Shown: in pieces, positions 52,013 to 61,285 of the stretch
Position numbering within the stretch: position 1 is the stretch's first letter
Layout: each line of letters starts with the position of its first letter
Assembly (NCBI GenBank): GCA_900318645.1
Contig: ONLH01000031.1
Location: forward strand, 30,356 to 94,355
From: an uncultured Prevotellaceae bacterium
Lineage (GTDB): Bacteria; Bacteroidota; Bacteroidia; Bacteroidales; Muribaculaceae
DNA: 64,000 nt
Reading direction: 5' to 3'
Translations under genes and position numbers: made by a program
The notes under the pieces: generated by a model
Database searches by the model: none
Seen by the model: the letters and a program-made list of their open reading frames with translations, nothing else
What the model was told of the DNA's origin: nothing

Positions 52013-53209
52013 TTATGCCTCCAGGTCGATGTTAAACTGCTCGTGCCAGGGTAGGCCCTGCTTGTTGAGCACATCCAGGAACGGATCGGGGTCAAATTCC
52101 TCAACGTTGTGGACACCTGGCTTCACCCAGAGTCCTTTGAGGAACATCATGGCACCCGTCATAGCGGGCACGCCGGTCGTGTAGCTCACGGCCTGCATTC
52201 CGGTTTCCTCGTAGGCCTTGTGGTGGTCGCAGTTGTTGTAGATGTAGTAGGTCAACGGCTTGCCCTCCTTGTCGGTACCGCTGATGCGGCAGCCGATGCT
52301 CGTCTCGCCGGTGTAGTTCTCGCCCAGGTCTTGCGGATTGGGCAGCACGGCCTTGAGGAACTGCAGCGGCACGATGTCCATGCCCTGGTAGTTGATGGGC
52401 TCGATGCTCGCCATGCCGATATCTTGAATCACACGCAGGTGGGTCAGGTACTCTTCACCGAAGGTCATCCAGAATCGTGCACGCTTGATGGTGGGGAAGT
52501 TGATGACGAGTGACTCCAGCTCCTCGTGATACATCAGGTAGCTCTCACGCGGGCCAATCATGGGGTAGGTGAGGGGCTTGTGGATTTCCAGTGCACCAGT
52601 CTCGACCCACTTGCCGTTCTCCCAGTAACGTCCCTTCTGGGTAATCTCGCGGATGTTGATTTCGGGGTTGAAGTTGGTGGCGAATGCCTTACCATGGTTA
52701 CCGGCGTTGCAGTCCACGATGTCGAGGGTGTGCATCTCGCCGAAGTGGTGCTTGGCAGCATAGGCAGTATAGACGCCGCTCACACCCGGGTCAAAACCAC
52801 AACCCAGAATGGCTGTCAAGCCGGCCTGCTCGAAGCGCTCGCGGTAGGCCCACTGCCAGCTGTACTCAAAGTGTGCCTCGTCACGCGGTTCGTAGTTGGC
52901 TGTATCCAGATAGTTTACCCCGCAGCGCAGGCAAGCCTCCATGATTGTCAAGTCCTGATAAGGCAATGCCAGGTTAATGACCATGTCAGGTTTGTGACGC
53001 TCCAGCAGGGCAACAAGCTGGTCCACGTCGTCGGCATCCACCTGATCGGTGGTGATGTTATCTTTGCCGATGGCACGTGCCACTGCGTCACACTTGGCGC
53101 GGTTGCGCGAAGCAATCACGATCTCGTTAAACACGTCAGGGTTTTGCGCGCACTTATGAGCGCACACGGTGCCGACGCCACCGCATCCGATGATAATGAC
53201 TTTGCTCAT
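52013..53209 (-). CDS. Carboxynorspermidine dehydrogenase (saccharopine-dehydrogenase family)
   Basis: A 398-aa cytoplasmic NADPH enzyme. It condenses aspartate semialdehyde with a diamine (putrescine or 1,3-diaminopropane) to make carboxyspermidine or carboxynorspermidine, the alternative polyamine route of many Bacteroidetes. The Rossmann start VIIIGCGGVGTVCAHKCAQN is clear. LILGCGFDPGVS-like GCGFDPGVSGVYTAYAAKHH and IVDCNAGNHGKAFATNFNPE are typical of the group, as is the length. The decarboxylase partner (nspC) is not in this window. Confidence 0.92.
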   Translation of the reverse strand: MSKVIIIGCGGVGTVCAHKCAQNPDVFNEIVIASRNRAKCDAVARAIGKDNITTDQVDADDVDQLVALLERHKPDMVINLALPYQDLTIMEACLRCGVNYLDTANYEPRDEAHFEYSWQWAYRERFEQAGLTAILGCGFDPGVSGVYTAYAAKHHFGEMHTLDIVDCNAGNHGKAFATNFNPEINIREITQKGRYWENGKWVETGALEIHKPLTYPMIGPRESYLMYHEELESLVINFPTIKRARFWMTFGEEYLTHLRVIQDIGMASIEPINYQGMDIVPLQFLKAVLPNPQDLGENYTGETSIGCRISGTDKEGKPLTYYIYNNCDHHKAYEETGMQAVSYTTGVPAMTGAMMFLKGLWVKPGVHNVEEFDPDPFLDVLNKQGLPWHEQFNIDLEA

Positions 53210-53241
53210 AATTCTTTAAGTCCCATATTTTGATTTGAGGG

Positions 53242-53273
53242 CAAAGTTAGTGGTTTTTCTTTACTGAGGCAAA
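53242..53273 (-). promoter_or_regulatory. Promoter of carboxynorspermidine dehydrogenase
   Basis: Reverse-complement TAACTTTG (53242-53249) and TTTG (53270-53273), 20 bases apart. Confidence 0.6.
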
Positions 53274-53365
53274 TTCCTAGCAGGAAAAATAGTCCATTAT
53301 ACAGAATATCTTATTTGGAATTTTTTCTCATTTGTCTATAAAAACAGTGGAATTATCTAATTTTT

Positions 53366-53396
53366 TTGTCCTATTTACTAGTTTCAAGTAATTTTG
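53366..53396 (+). promoter_or_regulatory. Promoter of the TonB-dependent receptor
   Basis: TTG at 53366 and TAATTTTG at 53389-53396 with a 20-base gap; the ATG is 36 bases downstream. Confidence 0.65.
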
Positions 53397-53432
53397 CAGC
53401 ATCAAATCACACATTATCATATACTACACGAC

Positions 53433-56258
53433 ATGAAAAAGTTTATTATTTCCCTTGTGGTCGCCCTGAGTTGCGTGTTACCGCTCGCCACTCATGCCGC
53501 TGTCATCAACGGTGTGCTGGTTGACTCACAGGATACGACAGAACTCATTGAGGCTACTGTTAGGCTCCTCATGGCCAATAAGGACAGTACCATGGTGAAA
53601 GGCACCACCACCGACATGAACGGAGTGTTCAATATCAAGGGAGTCAAGGCGGGTAAGTACCTGCTGCGCTTCTCCTATCTGGGCTACAACGATGTCATCA
53701 AGCACGTTACCATTGGTGAAGACGGTCGTGACGTGAATTTGGGCGTAGTCACGATGGACCCTAACACCATCATGCTTAAGGAGGCTGTGGTTGTGGGCGT
53801 CAAGACGGCTATCACCGTCAAGGAGGATACGGTCGAGTTTAACGCCGACTCCTATAAGACGCAAGCCAACGCTGTGGTAGAGGATCTGTTGAAGCGTCTG
53901 CCCGGTGTTGAGATAGGTTCTGACGGCAAGATTACAGCCAATGGCAAGGAAGTGAAAAAGATTCTCATCGACGGCAAGGAATTTTTCAGCGACGACCCCA
54001 CGGTGGCCAGTAAGAATATTCCCGCCGACATGATTAACAAGCTGCAGGTCATCGACCGCAAGAGCGACCTTGCCCGCCTGACAGGTGTGGACGACGGCGA
54101 TGACGAGACCGTCATCAACCTCACGGTCAAGAAGGGTATGAACAACGGTTGGTTTGGCACAGTCAATGCCGGCTATGGTACTGACAAGCGCTATGCGGGC
54201 AATGTGATGATCAACCACTTCCGCGATGGTAACCAGTTCACTATCTTGGGCGGTGGCAACAATGTGAACAACCTGGGCTTCAGTGACGGCGCTTCGGGAC
54301 GTTTCCAGCGCTGGGGCGGTGATCGAGGTGTGACCTCGTCTCAATATGCCGGCATCAACTTCAACGTCGGCAGCAAGGAGGACGAGCACTTCCGCGTGGG
54401 TGGTGACATCATGTACAGTCATAGCGACCGCGATACCCGCACCCGCACGGCACGCCAGAACTTGTTGACCGATTCAGTCAGCTACTATGACGCCAGCACT
54501 GCTGCCCGTGACAAGGGTCACAACCTGCGTGGTGATTTCCGCATCAAGTGGGAGGTGGACAGCAACAATACCCTCGAAATCAGGCCCAATTTCTCGTTCA
54601 ATTTCAACAAGAGCGAGCGTGCTGACTCGTCGTTCACCAGTGCCGGCGATGCTGCCAGGACTGCCGTGAACCGCAGTTTGAGCAACTTCTTCAACGACGG
54701 CAAGAGCTACGAGTGGGGCACCCGCCTGATTTATAACCACAAGGTCGCTAGCCACCCGGGCCGCAGTCAGAGTTTGATGCTCAACTATCGTTATAGCAAT
54801 GTGAGGGAGGATGCCGATACCTATACCGACAACACTTATTTCTTGCTGCCCGATATGGATCAACTCATTGACCAGACCGCCAACAACCGTCGCAAGACGC
54901 ACAACATCACGGGACGCATTTCATGGACCGAGCCGATTGGCGACGTGAAGAATGCCCGCTTCCTGGAATTCTCCTACCGCGGCAACTACCGTTACACCAC
55001 GAGCGACAAGATGGTCTATGACAACGAGCGCAGCGGCATCTGGCCTGGTGGAACGATTGCTCATGCCGAGTGGAACGAGGACTTGTCCAACAGTTTCCGC
55101 AACACGTTCTTCAATCAGGAATTCAGTGCGGGCTTCCGTCAGGTACGCAAAGCCTATAACCTCAATGTGGGACTGTCGGTCAACAGTGCGATGTCCAAGA
55201 GCAAAGACCTCATCAACAGCGCCCGCGACATCGCTGAGCGTTGGGCTTGGTCGGTGGCTCCCTATGCACGCTTCCGTTACAAGTTCTCCGATACGCGTAA
55301 CCTCAATTTCTTCTACCGTATGCGTGCTAACCAGCCAAGTATCACCCAGTTGCAGCCCGTTGCCGACGAGAGCAACCCGTTGAATGTCGTCATTGGTAAT
55401 CCCGAGTTGAAGCCTACCTTCAACCACAACATCAATCTGCGATTTGGTGACTTCGCGCAGGGTGCTCAGCGCAGCATCATGGCGATGATGAACGTGGACT
55501 TTGCCCAGAACAGCATCGTCTCGGACGTAATCACCGACGAGCAAACTGGTGGACGCATTACCAGTTACACCAACGTGGGCGGCGTTTGGAGCGCCATGGC
55601 AATGAATATGCTGAGTTTCCCCTTCGGCGCCAGCAAGGTCTGGTACTTCACCAGCCACATGTTTACCCGTTATGGCGTCACTAAGAGTGTCACCAACGGC
55701 ATCGAGAACCGTAGCAACACGTGGTTCATCAATTATTCGCCTGGCTTGGCATTCCGCAACAGCGTCTTTGACATTGAGTTGCGTCCCCGTTACAGTTTCC
55801 AGAACACCACTACCTCGGTGCTCAAGTCCAACACGCGCAACATCCACACTTGGGGCGGTATGTTTGATGGCACCTATTCGGCACCTTTCGGACTGGTTGT
55901 CAGCACCGACCTGAGCTACAGCACCACCAGTGGTTACAGCGCCGGTTACAACAGCGACCAGTGGATTTGGAACGGCTCGATTGCTTATCAGTTCCTGAAA
56001 GATAAACAGGCAGCCTTGACCATCTCGGTCTATGACATCCTGGGACAGCGCAAGAACATCTACCGCAATGTCACTGGTGACTACATCGAGGATGTTTACT
56101 ACAATTCCCTGGGCCGTTATGGCATGGTGACTTTCACCTATCGCTTCAACACCTTCAAGAAGGGTGAGCAGCCCAAGGACCGTAACGCCGATAGCTGGGG
56201 ACCTGGTGGCCCTGGTGGCCGTCCTGGCGGCTTCGGCGGTGGCCGTCGCCCCTTCTGA
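53433..56258 (+). CDS. TonB-dependent receptor, OMP_b-brl type
   Basis: A 941-aa outer-membrane protein from the ATG at 53433 (signal peptide KKFIISLVVALSCVLPLATHA). Residues about 24-110 are a carboxypeptidase-regulatory domain (GTTTDMNGVFNIKGVKAGKY; LLRFSYLGYNDVIKHV). Residues about 125-235 are the plug (VVEDLLKRLPGVEIGSDGKI; KILIDGKEFFSDDPTVASKN). The rest is a large beta-barrel (RGNYRYTTSDKMVYDNERSG). It ends in an unusual Gly/Pro/Arg-rich tail (GPGGPGGRPGGFGGGRRPF) after the last barrel strand. There is no SusD partner next to it, so a peptide, metal or other substrate is as likely as a glycan. Confidence 0.9.
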   Translation: MKKFIISLVVALSCVLPLATHAAVINGVLVDSQDTTELIEATVRLLMANKDSTMVKGTTTDMNGVFNIKGVKAGKYLLRFSYLGYNDVIKHVTIGEDGRDVNLGVVTMDPNTIMLKEAVVVGVKTAITVKEDTVEFNADSYKTQANAVVEDLLKRLPGVEIGSDGKITANGKEVKKILIDGKEFFSDDPTVASKNIPADMINKLQVIDRKSDLARLTGVDDGDDETVINLTVKKGMNNGWFGTVNAGYGTDKRYAGNVMINHFRDGNQFTILGGGNNVNNLGFSDGASGRFQRWGGDRGVTSSQYAGINFNVGSKEDEHFRVGGDIMYSHSDRDTRTRTARQNLLTDSVSYYDASTAARDKGHNLRGDFRIKWEVDSNNTLEIRPNFSFNFNKSERADSSFTSAGDAARTAVNRSLSNFFNDGKSYEWGTRLIYNHKVASHPGRSQSLMLNYRYSNVREDADTYTDNTYFLLPDMDQLIDQTANNRRKTHNITGRISWTEPIGDVKNARFLEFSYRGNYRYTTSDKMVYDNERSGIWPGGTIAHAEWNEDLSNSFRNTFFNQEFSAGFRQVRKAYNLNVGLSVNSAMSKSKDLINSARDIAERWAWSVAPYARFRYKFSDTRNLNFFYRMRANQPSITQLQPVADESNPLNVVIGNPELKPTFNHNINLRFGDFAQGAQRSIMAMMNVDFAQNSIVSDVITDEQTGGRITSYTNVGGVWSAMAMNMLSFPFGASKVWYFTSHMFTRYGVTKSVTNGIENRSNTWFINYSPGLAFRNSVFDIELRPRYSFQNTTTSVLKSNTRNIHTWGGMFDGTYSAPFGLVVSTDLSYSTTSGYSAGYNSDQWIWNGSIAYQFLKDKQAALTISVYDILGQRKNIYRNVTGDYIEDVYYNSLGRYGMVTFTYRFNTFKKGEQPKDRNADSWGPGGPGGRPGGFGGGRRPF

Positions 56259-56283
56259 TCATCCTCAGACAAATCAGAACAAA

Positions 56284-56323
56284 CAACACGGGACAACTGC
56301 TTTCAAGTTGTCCCGTGTTGTTT
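56284..56323. terminator. Shared terminator of the receptor and the 972-aa protein
   Basis: CAACACGGGACAACT and AGTTGTCCCGTGTTG form a 15-bp perfect stem followed by TTT, between convergent genes. Confidence 0.85.
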
Positions 56324-56342
56324 AGGTATATCTGCCTGCCAG

Positions 56343-59261
56343 TTAATGGCTCAGCAAGATGTTGATGAGTGTGGTCACATCCTCAATGTTGCATTTACCG
56401 TCGATGTTAGCGTCGGCAGCAGCCAGGTTGATGGCCGAAGTGTTACCGCTCAGCAGGTAATTGATGAGGGCTGTCACGTCATCGATAGAGACTTTACCAT
56501 CGTTGTTGACGTCTCCGGTAAGGTAATCCTGGACAGGTTCGAGCACTACATCATAGTAGTTCTGCAGATTCAGGTATCCGGTCTTGTTGATACCGATACC
56601 CAGCGGCATGGACAGATTGGAGAATACGCGGCTTTGCGCGTTGTAGTCAAGAGTGACTTGGCGTACCAGCAGACCGGTCTCAGGATCAAATGCGTTGACG
56701 TAAATGGGGTAGGATAGTCCATACTCCTCATTGTAATTGTCAAGATACTGGGGCAGGTCAAGTACTAACTGTCCATTGACGAGTCTGCCCTTGATCCAAG
56801 CGTAGGAAAGATACTCCCAGATGCCAAGGATGTAAACCTGGTCACCCGTGATGCCTACAGTAACAGGCTGTTCCATCGCGATCAGGTCGCCGTTCTCGTT
56901 AGTCGTCTTGCACTTGAGGGTGTAGTCATAGGTCTTGAGACCTTCAGGAGCAACAACCGGAGCATCAGGCTCTGTGGAAATCGTCAGTCCCTGATAATAG
57001 GTGATATAGGAGAGGTTGTTCTTATCACTGGTGATGAACACATAATCATAGGTATAGATGGTGTTGTCATCGGCGATGGTCATTACCATATCCTTCTGCG
57101 TCGTGGTGCCGGTGACGGGGTCGACATCAGCACACTTGAAGTAGAGCAATACCTCGTAGGAACCGAGCAGCTGCGAGTTGGGGAATACGAACGTGTCCCC
57201 GACGCGGGTACCCTTGATCCAGGCGCTGGGCAGGAACTGGGAAATGCCCTGCAGCCAGATGTCGTCACCATCAATTCCTACGGCGACAGTGGCCTTATAG
57301 GGTTCCCACTCATAACCGTCATTGATGGCGGTCGTCAGGTAGAAATTCTCGGTCACCAGGCCTGCGGGCGGTGTGATGGGCTGCTCGTTGATGGGAATGT
57401 AAACCGAACCGTAGTCGCCGGCCTGCAGCCACTCGTAGTCGAGATACTGGAAATTCTGGCCGAAGGCGCGGTTCATCGTACCCAGGATGATGTTGGGGTC
57501 GGTATCGTTCTGCGTGATGGTGCCGTCATCGTTGAGGGTATAGGTCAGTTCCTCGATGGACGGGTCGTACACGTAGGTATCGGCATTGCTGTCATAGGTG
57601 AACATTGCCACTTGGACAGCCATCTCCAGTGATGAGGTGTAGGCGATATACTGGCCCATGGGCACGGTGATGGTCTTGCCGTCCTCTTCCAGGGTGCCTT
57701 CAACCCAGCCATTGTAGTAGGACCAGGAAACGGGACGCTGGAAATAAACCTTGTTGTCCTCGCCGAAGACGATGCTCAATGTGCCGTCCTGTTCTTCGGT
57801 GATGATCTCATAGGGGTTCTCGCCCTCTTCAACGGTGTAGCTCTTTTCCACTTCACGGACTACGCCACCTGTGCGCTGATACACGCGCAGCTCGCCCGCG
57901 GGCTGGTTCTCGATGACGTAGGGGATAAAGGTCTCTTTCTCGACGATGGTGTAGTGGAAGGTCAATTCGGGGTTCACCGTGCCGCTGGAGATCAGCTCGA
58001 TGCAGCCGGCGGGCACATGAAGGGTGTAGTTGCCCAATATGCCCAGCGGATACTCCTTATATATAAAGGCATTGCCGCCAATCTCTATCAGGTTGCATTG
58101 ATAGATTGTCCCCGTCTCGTCATCGACTAGCGTGGGACGGGCGTCCTCGTTGACGGCGACTGGTGTGCCGTAGGAGATGGTGAAGTTCTGCAACAGATAG
58201 ACCTCACCCTCAGGGGGATTGATAGTGTATTCTGCTGCATCTTGGCTCTTGATGGTGTAGTGGAAATTCAGCTCGGCGATGGTTTCGTCCAGCGAGTTGA
58301 TGATCAGTGAAGCCTCGGGGATGGTGAGCGTGTAAGTGCCGGGCTCGACAATCGCCTCGGGGTAGTTCACCGTCACGTCGTGACCTGACGCTGTCATGGC
58401 GGCCTGGTAGGTAGCACCGCTCGTTTCGTTGGTCAATGTGGCCATGCTGCCGCTGGCGATGCCGTTCACGACCTCGGGGAAGGTGATGGTGAAGTTCTGC
58501 AGGTCGGCAACCGTTCCCTCGGCGGGATCGATGGTAATCAGGTCATAGAAGGTCTCCTCGTCGTCACCCTCGATGGTGTAGTGGAAGTTGAGTTCCTCCA
58601 CGTCAAAGCCCAGGGAGTAAATGACCACGGCACCAGCGGGAATCGTGAGCGTGTAGTTGCCCGACTTGGTGATCTCTTCGGGGAAGTAAATCAGCACATT
58701 GTAGCGCACCTCATACATTTCGGCCTGATAGGTCGTTCCCGTCTTGTCGTTCCTCAACGTGGCCTTATAGCCTTCGGCAATCTCGCCAATGTATTGCGGG
58801 AAAGAGACGGTGAAGTTCTGCAGGCTCTCCACTGTGCCCTCGGCAGGATTCACGGTGATTTGTTCATAGAACGAGTCAGCATCGCCGATGATATTGAACC
58901 TGAGCGTCAGCGGAAGCAGAACTTGGCCATTGACAGTAATCGAGTTCTCGGGAATATTCAGATAATAGTCACCTGAAGCAGTGCAGCATTCGTCAAAGTC
59001 GATCAACACGGTCTTGCCGTCGGCTCCCAGGCTTATCTGTCCTTCAAGCGTGCGGCCGCCACCTTTGTCCAGGGTGGGGATGGCGTTCTCATTGACCACC
59101 ACTGGCAGGCCGTCAAAGGTGATGGTGAAGTGTTGCAGGCTAGTCACGACCCCCTCGGCAGGGGTGATGACCATCGCCTCATAAGGGTCAACGGCCGCAA
59201 AGGCCGATGTGCTGTACACGATGGACAGCATCACAGCTAGAAATTGTAAAGTTTTTCTCAT
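56343..59261 (-). CDS. Secreted protein with four tandem beta-sandwich repeats and a dockerin-like tail
   Basis: A 972-aa protein with a signal peptide (KTLQFLAVMLSIVYSTSAFA). Residues about 25-460 are four tandem repeats of 100-115 aa, each opening with a P-A/P-EG-V motif (ITPAEGVVTSLQHFTITFDG; VNPAEGTVESLQNFTVSF; IDPAEGTVADLQNFTITFPE; INPPEGEVYLLQNFTISYG). The later ones close with ELNFHYTI/ELTFHYTI. Residues about 470-910 are long beta-rich segments without a family I know. The end has two dockerin-like repeats (GDVNNDGKVSIDDVTALINY; ADANIDGKCNIEDVTTLINI). It is probably a surface-attached binding or structural protein. Confidence 0.82.
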   Translation of the reverse strand: MRKTLQFLAVMLSIVYSTSAFAAVDPYEAMVITPAEGVVTSLQHFTITFDGLPVVVNENAIPTLDKGGGRTLEGQISLGADGKTVLIDFDECCTASGDYYLNIPENSITVNGQVLLPLTLRFNIIGDADSFYEQITVNPAEGTVESLQNFTVSFPQYIGEIAEGYKATLRNDKTGTTYQAEMYEVRYNVLIYFPEEITKSGNYTLTIPAGAVVIYSLGFDVEELNFHYTIEGDDEETFYDLITIDPAEGTVADLQNFTITFPEVVNGIASGSMATLTNETSGATYQAAMTASGHDVTVNYPEAIVEPGTYTLTIPEASLIINSLDETIAELNFHYTIKSQDAAEYTINPPEGEVYLLQNFTISYGTPVAVNEDARPTLVDDETGTIYQCNLIEIGGNAFIYKEYPLGILGNYTLHVPAGCIELISSGTVNPELTFHYTIVEKETFIPYVIENQPAGELRVYQRTGGVVREVEKSYTVEEGENPYEIITEEQDGTLSIVFGEDNKVYFQRPVSWSYYNGWVEGTLEEDGKTITVPMGQYIAYTSSLEMAVQVAMFTYDSNADTYVYDPSIEELTYTLNDDGTITQNDTDPNIILGTMNRAFGQNFQYLDYEWLQAGDYGSVYIPINEQPITPPAGLVTENFYLTTAINDGYEWEPYKATVAVGIDGDDIWLQGISQFLPSAWIKGTRVGDTFVFPNSQLLGSYEVLLYFKCADVDPVTGTTTQKDMVMTIADDNTIYTYDYVFITSDKNNLSYITYYQGLTISTEPDAPVVAPEGLKTYDYTLKCKTTNENGDLIAMEQPVTVGITGDQVYILGIWEYLSYAWIKGRLVNGQLVLDLPQYLDNYNEEYGLSYPIYVNAFDPETGLLVRQVTLDYNAQSRVFSNLSMPLGIGINKTGYLNLQNYYDVVLEPVQDYLTGDVNNDGKVSIDDVTALINYLLSGNTSAINLAAADANIDGKCNIEDVTTLINILLSH

Positions 59262-59306
59262 TGCTTATTTTTTAGTTTTTGATTGGTGTTAATGATGAAT
59301 TTTCCG

Positions 59307-59314
59307 CAAAATTA
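59307..59314 (-). promoter_or_regulatory. -7 element of the 972-aa protein gene
   Basis: Reverse complement TAATTTTG, 46 bases before the start codon. Confidence 0.5.
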
Positions 59315-59446
59315 AGTTATTTCGGTGAATAATGATAATGTTTTGGGTAAAAAAGCAACAAAGTGACAGATTTGGTCGGGCCTCTCTTAGGCCTGACCCT
59401 CTTAAAAATAGGTAATCCTTCACCCCTGTTATCTAATCTTTTTTAC

Positions 59447-59454
59447 TACCTTTG
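59447..59454 (+). promoter_or_regulatory. -7 element of the nucleoside-recognition-type gene
   Basis: TACCTTTG, 91 bases before the start codon; the repeat below lies between them, in the 5' leader. Confidence 0.5.
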
Positions 59455-59478
59455 CCCCGTTTTTTTAGCGTCTAACAC

Positions 59479-59541
59479 CAAACAACTGACAACTAAATAC
59501 TAACAACTGACAACTGTCAACTGACAACTGAAAACTGAAAA
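59479..59541 (+). repeat. ACAACTGA-type degenerate tandem repeat in a 5' leader
   Basis: About seven imperfect copies of ACAACTGACAACT/ACTGAAAACT run up to the start codon region of the gene at 59545. The same unit appears at 7086 and 11122. Confidence 0.75.
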
Positions 59542-59544
59542 GTT

Positions 59545-60729
59545 ATGAGAATGCGTAGAATGCACATGTCGCTGGCCAAGAGGTACATCCGTTCCTTGAA
59601 GCGGGCACGTCACCGCCTCAGCGGCGTCACCTGTCTGTCAATCGTCGTCGCCCTGTTCGCCGGACTGGCCATCAAGATGGGTGCCGCCAACATGCTCAAT
59701 ACCGTCATGCACACCGCCCATGACCTCTTGCTCAACACCTGTTTCTTCCTCATGGCCGTCTGCGTCGTCACCGGTGCTATCGGACGTCTGTTCGTTGAGT
59801 TCGGTGTCGTGGAACTGTTGGAAAAGGCCTTGAGGCCCTTGATGAAACCGCTGTTCAACCTGCCCGGTATGGCATCGCTCGGTGCCGTGCTCACCTTCTT
59901 GAGCGACAACCCCGCCATCATCACCCTTTCTCAGGATAAACGCTTTGCTTCCCACTTCAAGAAATACCAGTTCATATCGTTGACCAACTTCGGTACAGCC
60001 TTCGGTATGGGCCTGATTGTCATCATCTTCATGATGGGTTACGGCTTCTTCAAGGAGCCCCTCATCGGACTCGTTGGAGCCATCTTCGGCTGTATGGTCT
60101 CCACGCGCCTCATGCAGTACTTCGTCAAGAAGACCCATCCCGAGTATGCCGAAGAGCCCGCCTGTGAACTCACCGAGGCCGACCTCCAGGTCGAGCACGA
60201 GGAATACAAGTCGCTCTTCCTGCGCATCCTCAATTCCCTGCTCGATGGCGGCCGCACCGGTGTCGATGTGGGTTTGGCTATCATTCCCGGTGTCATCATC
60301 ATCTCCTCGCTCGTGATGATCCTCACCTTCTCGGCCAGCGCCGACGGCACTTACACCGGTGCAGCCTACGAAGGTGTCGCCGTCCTGCCTTGGCTCGGCG
60401 AGAAGGTCGGTTTTATCTTCCAGTGGCTCTTTGGCTTCAACGATCCGCACCTCATCGGCTTCCCCATCACGGCCCTTGGTGCTGTCGGTGCCGCACTCGG
60501 TCTGGTGCCCAGGTTCATCCAGGAGGGCTGGGTCGATGGTAATGCCATCGCTGTGTTCACCGCCATCGGCATGTGCTGGAGCGGTTTCTTGAGCACCCAC
60601 ACTGCCATGCTTGACTCGATGCACTACCGCGAGCTCACCTCGCGTGCCATCCTGTCCCACACCATCGGTGGCCTCTTTGCTGCCATCATTGCCCACTGGC
60701 TCTACGTCCTGGTCGTGATGATCCTCTGA
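59545..60729 (+). CDS. Integral membrane protein of the nucleoside-recognition (spore-maturation-like) type
   Basis: A 394-aa inner-membrane protein with about seven or eight hydrophobic segments (for example LSIVVALFAGLAIKMG, CFFLMAVCVVTGAIG, GMGLIVIIFMMGYGFF, LAIIPGVIIISSLVMIL, GGLFAAIIAHWLYVLVVMIL). NPAIITLSQDKRFASHF and GLAIIPGVIIISS are typical of the nucleoside-recognition/gate-type family, which is thought to move small solutes. The strongly basic N-terminus (MRMRRMHMSLAKRYIRSLKR) is consistent with a cytoplasmic start. Substrate unknown. Confidence 0.78.
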   Translation: MRMRRMHMSLAKRYIRSLKRARHRLSGVTCLSIVVALFAGLAIKMGAANMLNTVMHTAHDLLLNTCFFLMAVCVVTGAIGRLFVEFGVVELLEKALRPLMKPLFNLPGMASLGAVLTFLSDNPAIITLSQDKRFASHFKKYQFISLTNFGTAFGMGLIVIIFMMGYGFFKEPLIGLVGAIFGCMVSTRLMQYFVKKTHPEYAEEPACELTEADLQVEHEEYKSLFLRILNSLLDGGRTGVDVGLAIIPGVIIISSLVMILTFSASADGTYTGAAYEGVAVLPWLGEKVGFIFQWLFGFNDPHLIGFPITALGAVGAALGLVPRFIQEGWVDGNAIAVFTAIGMCWSGFLSTHTAMLDSMHYRELTSRAILSHTIGGLFAAIIAHWLYVLVVMIL

Positions 60730-60781
60730 TGCCCCCATCAGTCAAGCTTTCACGACTTGATTTCCGCCCTGGTGTGTAATG

Positions 60782-60811
60782 AACGGCCACGCCAAGGCGA
60801 GGCCCTACATC
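60782..60811. repeat. 30-bp inverted repeat, left copy
   Basis: AACGGCCACGCCAAGGCGAG plus GCCCTACATC is the exact reverse complement of 63371-63400. The pair flanks the Ig-like gene at 61286. The unit itself contains a GGCCACGCC/GGCGAGGCC near-palindrome. Confidence 0.85.
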
Positions 60812-60957
60812 CCGCGGTTTCTTAACCAATGGTTTGATTTCTCGGCCAGGGGGCCGATCATGTTCTGGAAGCGAACCATTTTCTTGAAGATTGTTGGTAT
60901 TGTGTCTATATTATCTTTCATTTTAAACTTTTTTAAGACTTTTTTTTCTCAATCTGC

Positions 60958-60988
60958 TTTGTCAGTTTGTAAAGAAGTTGTAATTTTG
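60958..60988 (+). promoter_or_regulatory. Promoter of the 633-aa secreted protein, with a ~290-base leader
   Basis: TTTG at 60958 and TAATTTTG at 60981-60988 with a 19-base gap. The leader reaches to 61285 and contains a 31-codon frame (61036-61131) and a block (61174-61215) similar to the leader of the next gene. Confidence 0.65.
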
Positions 60989-61285
60989 TGATGAGCTATA
61001 TAGTTAATCAACACAAGCATTTTTTTAAATTGCTAATGATGAGAATTTTAACTGTTACCCGTCACGGCTCCTTGACTACTCTTTATAGTCGGGATGAGCA
61101 TCGTGCACTAGATTTTGAACCGAAAAAATAGAGAATAACACATTATTGTTTAAAGAGAAAGGAGAAAAGACAGAGTAATCCGGAACGATTTGATGAACTC
61201 ATGAATTGATTTGACCACCAATTATGCAACTGAATGTGAATACTTTAATATTTTTTTTTATTAACTATTTAAATTTTTTGTTTTT

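Noticed and set aside
53433-56258. SusC/SusD polysaccharide utilisation locus
   Set aside because: The receptor belongs to the OMP_b-brl type without a SusD partner, and no glycoside hydrolase or sensor lies nearby.
59638-60738. 366-codon open frame opposite the membrane protein gene
   Set aside because: Very acidic low-complexity translation with no family resemblance; the plus strand encodes a clear multi-pass membrane protein.
60779-60991. Possible 70-aa gene over the 30-bp repeat
   Set aside because: It overlaps the inverted repeat and the promoter of the next gene and shows no recognisable signal or family.
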